This document shows positions 25,565 to 33,036 of a stretch of DNA of 34,418 nucleotides, piece after piece. The stretch's first letter is position 1. Every line of letters begins with the position of its first letter. The position numbers and the translations under genes were made by a program. The notes beneath the pieces were generated by a model that made no database searches, was not told where the DNA came from, and saw nothing but the letters and a program-made list of their open reading frames with translations. The stretch is from Olsenella_K sp051878835 (GTDB taxonomy: Bacteria > Actinomycetota > Coriobacteriia > Coriobacteriales > Atopobiaceae). The stretch lies in contig JBJEKW010000086.1 in assembly GCA_051878835.1 (NCBI GenBank), positions 1 to 34,418 on the forward strand, read 5' to 3'.

Positions 25565-26910
25565 CTCAGCAGCAGAATCCACGCGTGCCCAAGCGCATAG
25601 CGGCAGTCATCATAAACTCGCTCAAGGGCGGCGTCGTGCCTCGCGTGGGACTCCCCTACATCACGGTGGGTCGCGAGCGCGAGATACAGGCACTGCTGCA
25701 CGACCTGTCCCTGGTGGCGGACGGCGGTGCCAGCTTCCGCTTCATCGTGGGCCGCTACGGCAGCGGAAAGAGCTTCTTGCTCCAGACCATACGCAACCAC
25801 GCTATGGGCAAGGGTTTCGTTGTGTGCGACGCCGACCTTTCGCCCGAGCGCAGGTTCCAGGGTGGCAACGGCCAGGGGCTAGCCACCTACCGCGAGCTCA
25901 TTCGAAACCTCAGCACGAAGACCCGTCCCGAGGGCGGCGCGCTCAACCTGATACTGGACCGCTGGATCTCGAACGCACAGTCCCAGGTCACCATGGGCTC
26001 TGGCCTGACCCCAGACGACGCAGACTTCAGCGAGGCGGTCGAGCGTCAGATCATCGGCACCATTCAGGACCTGCAGGAGCTGGTGCACGGCTACGACTTT
26101 GCCCGGCTGCTGACCATGTACTACCACGCCCACCTGGAGGGCGACGACGAGACCAAGGCCAACGTGACCAAGTGGTTCCGCGGCGAATATCGGAACAAGA
26201 CCGAGGCCCGTCGCGAGCTGGGCGTGAACATAGCCATCACCGACGACGACTGGTACGACTACCTGAAGCTGTTTGCCACGTTCCTCAAGGGGGCGGGCTA
26301 CCAGGGCCTCATCGTGCTGGTGGACGAGCTCGTGAACCTGTACAAGATCCCGAACGCCGTCAGCCGCCAGTACAACTACGAGAAGATCCTGACGATGTAT
26401 AACGACACGCTGCAGGGCAAGGCCCACTACCTGGGCATCGTTATGAGCGGCACCCCGCAGACCATCGAGGACCGCAGGCGTGGCCTGTACTCGTACGAGG
26501 CGCTGCGCAGCCGCCTGACGCAGGGCCGCTTTGCACAGGACGGCCTTGTGGACATGCTGGCTCCCGTCATCCACCTGCAGCCGCTGACCCACGAGGAGCT
26601 GCTGGTGCTCATCGAGAAGCTGGCAAACATCCACGCCGGCCTGTTTGGATACGAGCGCACCATCACCGAGGATGAGCTGGTGCAGTTCCTCCAGGCCGAG
26701 TACGGCCGCGTGGGGGCCGACACACACCTGACGCCGCGCGAGGTCATCCGCGACTTCGTCGAGATGCTGGACATCCTCTCGCAGCACCCCGAGCTGACGC
26801 CCGCGAAGCTCCTCTCGCAAGGCACGTTCACGCAGCCGGTGCAGAGCCAGGCCGCCCAGGCGGACGGCTCGGCCGAGCGCGAGGACGAGTTCACCGACTT
26901 CGAGATCTAG
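25561..26910 (+). CDS. sngB: DUF2791/BrxD-like P-loop ATPase, SngB-like
   Basis: The 449-residue protein starts with the DUF2791 signature RVPKRIAAVIINSLKGGVVP and VGREREI. It has Walker A G-R-Y-G-S-G-K-S (64-71) and Walker B LIVLVDEL with Asp255 and Glu256. The family includes BrxD of BREX type systems and the ATPase of Shango. It probably binds and hydrolyses ATP while loading or regulating the partner helicase on DNA; this role is inferred from family and context. Its ATG overlaps the sngA stop by 4 bp (ATGA), so translation is coupled. The C-terminus is acidic. The ATPase site looks intact. Confidence 0.88.
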   Translation: MTQQQNPRVPKRIAAVIINSLKGGVVPRVGLPYITVGREREIQALLHDLSLVADGGASFRFIVGRYGSGKSFLLQTIRNHAMGKGFVVCDADLSPERRFQGGNGQGLATYRELIRNLSTKTRPEGGALNLILDRWISNAQSQVTMGSGLTPDDADFSEAVERQIIGTIQDLQELVHGYDFARLLTMYYHAHLEGDDETKANVTKWFRGEYRNKTEARRELGVNIAITDDDWYDYLKLFATFLKGAGYQGLIVLVDELVNLYKIPNAVSRQYNYEKILTMYNDTLQGKAHYLGIVMSGTPQTIEDRRRGLYSYEALRSRLTQGRFAQDGLVDMLAPVIHLQPLTHEELLVLIEKLANIHAGLFGYERTITEDELVQFLQAEYGRVGADTHLTPREVIRDFVEMLDILSQHPELTPAKLLSQGTFTQPVQSQAAQADGSAEREDEFTDFEI

Positions 26911-26917
26911 GCCGACC

Positions 26918-29332
26918 ATGGACGCCTTTGACCGCTACGCGCCGTTCGTGCAGGACTACATATACGAGCACAACTGGCAGGACCTTAGGGCCGTGCAGGT
27001 GGCAGCCGCCGACGCCATCTTTAACACCGACGACAACGTGCTGCTGACCGCCTCGACCGCCTCGGGAAAGACCGAGGCGGCCTTCTTTCCCATACTGACC
27101 CAGCTGTGGGAGGACCCGCCCGCGTCGGTGGGCTGCATCTACATCGGGCCCCTGAAGGCGCTCATCAACGACCAGTTCATGCGCCTGGAGGACCTGTGCG
27201 CCGAGGCGGACATTCCCGTGTGGCACTGGCACGGCGACGTCTCGGCCAGCCACAAGCGAAAGATGCTGAAGCACCCCTCCGGCATCCTGCAGATTACGCC
27301 CGAGTCGCTGGAGGCCATGCTGCTGCACAGGCACAGCGCGGTACCACGCATCTTTGGCGATTTGCGCTACGTGGTCATCGACGAGGTTCACTCGCTTCTG
27401 CGCGGCGACCGCGGCGCGCAGACCCTGTGCTGCCTGCAGAGGCTCAGCCGCCTGGCGCACGTGAACCCGCGACGCATCGGGCTTTCGGCCACCATCGGAA
27501 ACCCCGAGGCCACCGGTGCATACCTCAGCGCGGGCACCGGCAGGCGCTGCCTCATCCCCCGCCTGGACGCGCCAAAGCAGCACTGGCACCTCAGCATGGA
27601 GCATTTCTACATCAACGGGCCCCAGGCCCCCGAGAGGGGCGAGGATGGGCTGGGCCACGGCGACGCGCCGACGGCAGACGAGCCCACGTACGAGACGCCA
27701 GAGCCGACGAAGGCCACATCGCAGCCCGTGCCGCCAAGGCAGGACCGCGTCGAGGACGCCCCCGCCGAGCCGCGCCAGCCCGACCCCGAGGCACCCTCCG
27801 ACCAAGCTCCCGTGTTTGCCGACCCTGGCCTGGCCTACGTGTTCGAGCACACGCGCGGACGAAAGTGTCTGGTCTTTGCCAACTCTCGCGAGGAGTGCGA
27901 GGCGGTGACCACCACGCTGCGGCAGTACTGCGAGGCCGCGGGCGAGCCCGACCGCTTCCTCATACACCACGGAAACCTCTCGGCCAGCCTGCGCGAGTCG
28001 GCCGAGGACCTCATGCGCGACGAGGACCTGAACCTGACCACCGTGACCACGGCCACGCTGGAGCTGGGCATAGACATCGGTAGGCTGGAGCGCGCCTTCC
28101 AGATAGACGCGCCCTTCACGGTGAGCTCGTTTTTGCAGCGCCTGGGACGCACGGGCCGACGCGGGCAGCCTCCCGAGATGTGGTTCCTCATGCGAGAAGA
28201 GCCTCCCGAGGCCCGAGCCCTCATGCCGGAGACCATTCCCTGGAAGCTGCTGCAGGGCATAGCCCTGGTGCAGCTGTACCTGGAGGAGCGCTGGGTGGAG
28301 CCGCCCCGGCTGGGCGGCCTCCCCTACAGCCTGCTGTACCACCAGACCATGGCCATACTGGCCTCCACCGGCGAGCTGACCCCCGCCGAGCTGGCACGTC
28401 GCGTGCTGACGCTGGCTCCGTTCCACCGCGTGACGACCGACGACTTCCGCGTGCTGTTGCAGCACCTGCTGCAGATCGACCACATCGAGCGCACGGAGTC
28501 GGGTGGCCTCATCGTGGGACTGGCCGGCGAGCGGGTGACGAACAACTTCAAGTTCTACGCCGTGTTCGCCGAGGACGAGGAGTTCACGGTACGCAGCGAG
28601 TCCCAGGAGCTGGGCACCATCGTGCAGCCGCCTCCCGTAGGCGAGCGCATAGCCATAGCCGGTGCCGTCTGGGTCATCGAGGAGATCGACTACAAGCGCC
28701 ACCTCATAGAGTGCACCCAGGTGAAGGGCAAGGTCCCCGCCTACTTCGGCATGGTGGCCGGAGACGTGAACACCCGCGTGCTCGAGCGCATGCGTCAGGC
28801 GCTGCGCGAGGACACCATGTATCCCTACCTGCGGCGCAATGCCCGTGCACGGCTGGCGCAGGCGCGGCACGTAGCGCGTAACGCTCACGTGGACACCGAG
28901 CCCCTGGTGTGCCTGGGAGGCACGTCGTGGTGCCTCTTTCCCTGGCTGGGCAGCTATGCCTTCCTGGCGCTGGAGCGCTTCCTAAAGCTGAAGTGCGCGG
29001 ACGAGCTGGGCCTGAAGGGCCTGGACTCCTCGCGCCCGTACTTCATGCAGTTCACCATGCGCGCCTCGGGCCGGGAGTTCTACGAGGTGCTGAAGCGGCA
29101 TGCCGCCGAGGGCGTGGACCCGATGGACCTGCTGTACCCCTCCGAGGTGCCCTACTTCGACAAGTACGACGAGTTCGTGCCCGAGGAGCTGGTGCGCAAG
29201 GGATTCGCCTATGGCGTGCTGGACGTGCAGGGCATGCTGGACCGCGTACTGTCGTGGCCGGATGCGCCCGGCCCCGGCGCCGACGGCGGACACGAGCTGC
29301 CATCGGGCTACCGCATGGGCCAGAAGAAGTAG
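26918..29332 (+). CDS. sngC: DEAD/DEAH-box (DEVH) superfamily II helicase, Lhr/BrxHI-like, SngC-like
   Basis: The 804-residue protein carries the superfamily II motifs: Q-motif region, Walker A TASTASGKT (44-52), motif Ia YIGPLKAL, motif Ib TPESLEAML, DEVH box (155-158), motif III LSATIGNP, then motif IV/V TATLELGIDIG and motif VI QRLGRTGRRG (from 407). Lhr/BrxHI-type C-terminal regions follow, with KVPAYFGMVAGD and FLALERFLKLK. A Pro/Glu-rich insert of ~60 residues (about 237-300) separates the two RecA-like domains. It would unwind or translocate on nucleic acid using ATP. It lies 7 bp after sngB with a weak ribosome site. A large hairpin ends the operon. All helicase motifs appear intact. 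Confidence 0.9.
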   Translation: MDAFDRYAPFVQDYIYEHNWQDLRAVQVAAADAIFNTDDNVLLTASTASGKTEAAFFPILTQLWEDPPASVGCIYIGPLKALINDQFMRLEDLCAEADIPVWHWHGDVSASHKRKMLKHPSGILQITPESLEAMLLHRHSAVPRIFGDLRYVVIDEVHSLLRGDRGAQTLCCLQRLSRLAHVNPRRIGLSATIGNPEATGAYLSAGTGRRCLIPRLDAPKQHWHLSMEHFYINGPQAPERGEDGLGHGDAPTADEPTYETPEPTKATSQPVPPRQDRVEDAPAEPRQPDPEAPSDQAPVFADPGLAYVFEHTRGRKCLVFANSREECEAVTTTLRQYCEAAGEPDRFLIHHGNLSASLRESAEDLMRDEDLNLTTVTTATLELGIDIGRLERAFQIDAPFTVSSFLQRLGRTGRRGQPPEMWFLMREEPPEARALMPETIPWKLLQGIALVQLYLEERWVEPPRLGGLPYSLLYHQTMAILASTGELTPAELARRVLTLAPFHRVTTDDFRVLLQHLLQIDHIERTESGGLIVGLAGERVTNNFKFYAVFAEDEEFTVRSESQELGTIVQPPPVGERIAIAGAVWVIEEIDYKRHLIECTQVKGKVPAYFGMVAGDVNTRVLERMRQALREDTMYPYLRRNARARLAQARHVARNAHVDTEPLVCLGGTSWCLFPWLGSYAFLALERFLKLKCADELGLKGLDSSRPYFMQFTMRASGREFYEVLKRHAAEGVDPMDLLYPSEVPYFDKYDEFVPEELVRKGFAYGVLDVQGMLDRVLSWPDAPGPGADGGHELPSGYRMGQKK

Positions 29333-29334
29333 CC

Positions 29335-29386
29335 AGGAGGGCGCCGTTGCAGCCGCAGCGGCGCCCAACTGCAGCGGCGCCCTCCT
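29335..29386. terminator. Large hairpin terminator after the defence operon
   Basis: AGGAGGGCGCCGTTGCAG (29335-29352) pairs with CTGCAGCGGCGCCCTCCT (29369-29386) over 18 positions, one a T-G wobble, with a 16-nt loop. It begins two bases after the sngC stop. A T-run is lacking. Confidence 0.75.
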
Positions 29387-29578
29387 CTGCGGCTCAAGCT
29401 CCTAGCCGATCGCCTACGCACACAAGCCGAGCGCCTGCGCACACGAGTGAGAATCGCGTGCGCAAATCGGTTCCAAAAACCCACTCGCGTGCGCAGCTGC
29501 GCACGCGAGTGCGAATTTCAACGCCTTCTGCGCACGCAATTGCAACTCACGTGCGCGACCCCATGTCCGCCCTATAGA
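29387..29578. repeat. Intergenic cluster of GTGCGCA/TGCGCAC motifs with a 28-bp perfect palindrome
   Basis: Between the convergent sngC and U32 genes the motifs ACGCACAC, GCGCACACGAGT, CGCGTGCGCAA, TGCGCACGCAATTGCAA and CACGTGCGCG recur in both orientations. At 29483-29510 the arm ACTCGCGTGCGCAG is followed immediately by its exact reverse complement CTGCGCACGCGAGT, a palindrome with no spacer. No gene is seen. Confidence 0.8.
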
Positions 29579-30913
29579 TCACTTACGCAGGATGTCCAAC
29601 GGCTCCATGGGGAAGGGGCTGCGAAAGCGGTAGCGCTCCATCGCGCGCGACAGCGTGTCGGCGTGCTCCCACCCGGCGAGCGCGTCCCAGTGCTTCAGCC
29701 CCCGCAGCTGCACTTCTTGCACGGGCCTGCCGGCGCAGACGGCCTGGACCATGTCGCCTTCCTGGGCCTTGTTGCGGCAAAGCACCTCGACAAGGTACTC
29801 CGGCTCGGTGCCAGGAGCGGCGCCTGTGGCGGCATCGGCCTCCTCGCACGGCACACAGCGCGTCACCGTGGCCACCATGAGCGCCTCGCGCAGGTAGTCC
29901 ACGTGGCCGGGATTCTGCGTCGGGTTCCCATAGAAGAACCCCGTCGAGAAGGGCCGGTGGCTGGTCGTCTCCAGCTCGCCCAGCCAGGCCGACGCCGGCT
30001 CGCCGTCCAGCACGTGCCTGTAGGCGTTCGTGATCATGGCCGTGTAGAACGCGCCCTTCGCGCGGCCCTCCAGCTTTATGGCATCGACGCCCGCCTCCTG
30101 CAGGTCGGCCAGGTGGTCCAGCATCATGAGGTCGTTGCTCGACAGGATGTAGCTGAACCGGTCGTCCTGCTCCACGGGCAGACGCCGCGTCTGCGGGCGC
30201 TCCTCCTCCACCAGGGTCCAGTTCCAGCGGCAGGGCTGCGTGCAGGCGCCTGCGTTCGCGCCGCGCTCGCGCCCCACCAGGCCGCTCGACAGAAGGCATC
30301 TGCCCGAGATGGCCATGCACATGGAGCCGTGCGCGAACACCTCCAGCTCGACGTCGCGCGGGATGCGCCGGCGAATCTGGGCTATCTGCTGCAGGTCCAG
30401 CTCGCGCGCCAGCACGATGCGCGTGGCACCCAGCCGCACGTACTCCATGGCCGCGCGGGCGTTCATGACCGACGCCTGCGTCGAGACGTGCAGCTGCACG
30501 TGCGGTGCGTGTTGGCGCAGCAGCGCCATGCAGCCCAGGTCGGCCACGATGGCCGCGTCCACGCCGATATCGTCAATAAAGTGCAGGTAGTCGGGCATCT
30601 GGTCCAGGTCTTCGTCGGTCATGATCGTGTTCAGCGTCAGGTGCACCGACACGCCCGCAGCATGCGCCTTCTGCACGGCACGCTCCAGCTGGTCTCGCGT
30701 GAAGTTCTTGCTCCTGGCACGCATGCCCCACCGGCGACCGGCCAGGTAGACCTCGTCGGCACCGAAGTGCAGGGCCATGTCCAGCTGCTCGGGTCCGCCC
30801 GCCGGACACAGCAGCTTCATCGACAGACGCCCTGGGCCTGCGGTGTCTGCGCCCCGCAGGCCAGCAGTCCCTTCCGTCGAAGCGTAGCCATCCCTTTGTG
30901 ACTCGGTTGCCAT
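29579..30913 (-). CDS. Peptidase U32 family protein (TrhP/RlhA-like RNA-hydroxylation factor)
   Basis: The 444-residue product matches the U32 family: KLLCPAGGPEQLDMALHFGADEVYLAG at its beginning, AAIVADLGCMALL, QLHVSTQASVMN, the cysteine cluster CMAISGRCLLSS...GACTQPCRW, and IKLEGRAKGAFYTA. Although named peptidases, well-studied members (TrhP, RlhA, and the YrrN/YrrO pair) are Fe-S proteins that add hydroxyl groups to tRNA or rRNA pyrimidines using prephenate-derived chemistry. The four-plus Cys residues support Fe-S binding. The start MATESQRDG (complement of 30911-30913) is 8 nt after AAGAAGG; an ATG two codons earlier is too close to that site. There are ~33 extra N-terminal residues. 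Which RNA it modifies is not determinable here. Confidence 0.9.
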   Translation of the reverse strand: MATESQRDGYASTEGTAGLRGADTAGPGRLSMKLLCPAGGPEQLDMALHFGADEVYLAGRRWGMRARSKNFTRDQLERAVQKAHAAGVSVHLTLNTIMTDEDLDQMPDYLHFIDDIGVDAAIVADLGCMALLRQHAPHVQLHVSTQASVMNARAAMEYVRLGATRIVLARELDLQQIAQIRRRIPRDVELEVFAHGSMCMAISGRCLLSSGLVGRERGANAGACTQPCRWNWTLVEEERPQTRRLPVEQDDRFSYILSSNDLMMLDHLADLQEAGVDAIKLEGRAKGAFYTAMITNAYRHVLDGEPASAWLGELETTSHRPFSTGFFYGNPTQNPGHVDYLREALMVATVTRCVPCEEADAATGAAPGTEPEYLVEVLCRNKAQEGDMVQAVCAGRPVQEVQLRGLKHWDALAGWEHADTLSRAMERYRFRSPFPMEPLDILRK

Positions 30914-31093
30914 GAGCATGCCCTTCTTGCCTGAAAAGTCCGTCGTACCTGGAGTGTTGTCGTCGCGTGACCAGCTGTTTATGGTATGCGAATAATGCGC
31001 CAATCGGGCTCACATCGCGTAGCATAGGGAGCACGTTCACAGGCGCGCTGGAAGGTCCATCGGACGCCCGCGGACCGATTGAGAGGTATTGAC

Positions 31094-32557
31094 GTGTACT
31101 GCACGCATTGTGGAGCCTTCAACGAAGACTCAGCCAAGTATTGCACCACTTGCGGCGCCTTGCTGACGGCCGCAGGCAACCACCAGAACGCAGAAAACGC
31201 AGGCGAGAAGAACCAGGCCCAGAGGAGCCAGGCCCCGGCTGCCGCCGAGGCGCAGCCAGCCACGCCGGACGGAAGGCGCGTCTTTGTGCCCGGAAGCGGC
31301 AGGGGCGCGCGTCGCCACGCGAGCGCCGGCGTGACGTCGGCCGGCAAGCCGGTGGGCACGACGTCGCAGGACGACGCCGCCCGCACCGTTCGTGCGAATG
31401 CCGCGGCGACGTCGCGCGTGGATGCGGCGCAGACCGTGCGCGCAAGCGCCGCCACGACCTCTGGGGTCGACGCGGCGCAGACTGCGCCGGCGGCCGCGGC
31501 TCCCACGCAGCGCGTCGAGCCGACGCCGAGCGCATGGCAGGCACCCGCAGCAGCTGCCAGCGCAGCCGCGTTCGGAGACGCCGCAGGCGCGCAAGCGCAG
31601 CAGCCGCAGCAGGGCGCCCAGGCGTACCAGGGCGTTCAACCCAACCAGGCCTACCAGACGGCCCAGCCGGACCAGGCCTACCAGTCCACGCACTCCGGCA
31701 ACACGCAGGCCTTCCGCCCCGTAAGCGCCGAGCCCATGACGCAGGCCCCGGTGCCGTCGCCCGAGGCGAGTCCCTACGTGCCCACCCCCTCAAAGGTGTC
31801 GCGCCGCACCCCCGCCCTCGTGGCCTGTGTCATCGTGGCCGCCCTGGCGGTAGCGCTCTTTGCCACGACGGCTGCGGGCTACGGCCCTCTGGCCAACCTG
31901 GCAAAGAACTCCAGCCAGGCCGCCACGACCGCCAGCAGCTCCTCTGGCAACTCCGGGTCGGTCAGCTCCTCGACGTCGGACAACACCGATTCGAACTCGA
32001 CCAACACCGACTCCGGCACCACCGGCACCAGCAGCTCGAGCTCGAGCTCCAGCTCCACCAGCTCGGACGGCACCACGCAAAGCCAGTCCAGCACCACCAG
32101 CAACGGCAACACCACGTCCACGTCTACCAGCACGAACTCGAACGGAGACGTGGTGGCCAACGGCGACGGCACCGTGTCCAGCACGTCGTACGGCTACACG
32201 CTGGCCATGCCCAGCCAGTTCACCAGCTCGCAGACGGACGGCACGACCACCACGTACTACGACTCCGCCGACGACGTGACCATCACGCTGTGGGGCGACG
32301 ACAACCCGGATGGCCAGACCGTGGAGTCCGCCTACCACGCCGCAAAGGAGAACGGCTCCAGCGCGGCATACGTGGCACATGGCAAGAACTGGGTGGTCTA
32401 CTCGGACGAGTCGCAGTCGGGCGGCGTGGTCTACGACATGACCTACTACCAGTCCGGCAAGACCTGCCACATGCAGATCACCTATCCCACGAGCAGCAAG
32501 TCCGCGGGCGACGCCATCGTGAACAAGGTCCAGCCCACGTTCAAGCTGACGAAGTAG
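31094..32557 (+). CDS. Zinc-ribbon, single-pass membrane protein with Ser/Thr-rich linker
   Basis: The 487-residue product begins with a zinc ribbon, YCTHCGAFNEDSAKYCTTCG, at the extreme N-terminus. A long Ala/Gln/Pro/Thr-rich cytoplasmic region (about 30-235) follows, then one membrane helix (about 236-258, ALVACVIVAALAVALFATTA). Next is a Ser/Thr/Asn-rich extracellular linker (about 270-355), and an ~130-residue C-terminal domain beginning near GYTLAMPSQFTSS. The start is GTG 31094, 7 nt after GAGAGG; an upstream TTG overlaps that site. Zinc-ribbon-plus-TM proteins of this type are common in Gram-positive bacteria, but this C-terminal domain is not one I can name. It may sense or bind cell-surface material (inference). 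It is followed 13 bp later by a small Cys-rich gene, so an operon is likely. Confidence 0.8.
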   Translation: MYCTHCGAFNEDSAKYCTTCGALLTAAGNHQNAENAGEKNQAQRSQAPAAAEAQPATPDGRRVFVPGSGRGARRHASAGVTSAGKPVGTTSQDDAARTVRANAAATSRVDAAQTVRASAATTSGVDAAQTAPAAAAPTQRVEPTPSAWQAPAAAASAAAFGDAAGAQAQQPQQGAQAYQGVQPNQAYQTAQPDQAYQSTHSGNTQAFRPVSAEPMTQAPVPSPEASPYVPTPSKVSRRTPALVACVIVAALAVALFATTAAGYGPLANLAKNSSQAATTASSSSGNSGSVSSSTSDNTDSNSTNTDSGTTGTSSSSSSSSSTSSDGTTQSQSSTTSNGNTTSTSTSTNSNGDVVANGDGTVSSTSYGYTLAMPSQFTSSQTDGTTTTYYDSADDVTITLWGDDNPDGQTVESAYHAAKENGSSAAYVAHGKNWVVYSDESQSGGVVYDMTYYQSGKTCHMQITYPTSSKSAGDAIVNKVQPTFKLTK

Positions 32558-32570
32558 GAAGGGAGTCACC

Positions 32571-32879
32571 ATGCCGAAGAGCGTCCTCATAAAGGACACC
32601 ACGCGCGAGGAGCGCATGCAGATAGTGAACAAAGGCCTCAGCTGGTGCGACGACTCCAGCTGCGAGAACTGCAGCGGGTGCAGCATGGGCGTCGGCAGCA
32701 TCCAGGCCATGTACCAGCCCTACATCGACGGAAAGCTGGAGCTGGCCGAGGTGAACATGCTGCACGCCGCCACCAAGTACACCCTGGGCGGCGGGCACGA
32801 CGTCGACCGCGACGACACGTCGTCGCAAGGCAAGTCATCGGACCAGTCCGATCCGTCCCGGGACGCCTCGACGCACTAA
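32571..32879 (+). CDS. Small Cys-rich protein (102 aa), function unknown
   Basis: ATG 32571 has a strong site, GGAAGGGAG, 5 nt upstream. The N-terminal half reads as a folded helix-rich domain with four cysteines in a tight pattern, WCDDSSCENCSGCSMG (C-x4-C-x2-C-x2-C), suitable for a metal or Fe-S cluster. The segment MYQPYIDGKLELAEVN follows. The last ~25 residues are Ser/Asp-rich and probably disordered. I do not recognise a named family. It lies 13 bp after the zinc-ribbon membrane protein and before the second serine hydrolase, on the same strand. No function is proposed beyond possible metal binding. Confidence 0.7.
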   Translation: MPKSVLIKDTTREERMQIVNKGLSWCDDSSCENCSGCSMGVGSIQAMYQPYIDGKLELAEVNMLHAATKYTLGGGHDVDRDDTSSQGKSSDQSDPSRDASTH

Positions 32880-32893
32880 TCCGCCCCAGTTCA

Positions 32894-32916
32894 GGGCCAA
32901 GAAGAACTTCTTGCCC
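32894..32916 (+). terminator. Short CAAGAAG/CTTCTTG hairpin
   Basis: CAAGAAG (32898-32904) pairs with CTTCTTG (32907-32913), extended by GGG (32894-32896) and CCC (32914-32916) with one bulged C. Only two bases separate the arms, so the true loop must open part of the stem. It carries the same motif as the other intergenic hairpins. Confidence 0.5.
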
Positions 32917-32994
32917 GCCACGCACTTGGGCCGGTGGGCAGACTCCACCGCTCGCCGGTACCATCCAAGCCGGCGGGCTCACCATCACATCAAC

Positions 32995-33017
32995 GGCCGC
33001 GGGACCATCCCGCGGCC
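32995..33017 (+). promoter_or_regulatory. GC-rich hairpin just before the second hydrolase's ribosome site
   Basis: GGCCGCGGGA (32995-33004) pairs perfectly with TCCCGCGGCC (33008-33017) over a 3-nt loop. The ribosome site GGGGGA begins 11 nt later. It could be a terminator without a T-run or an element affecting translation or mRNA stability. Confidence 0.5.
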
Positions 33018-33036
33018 TCTACCAAACGGGGGAATC

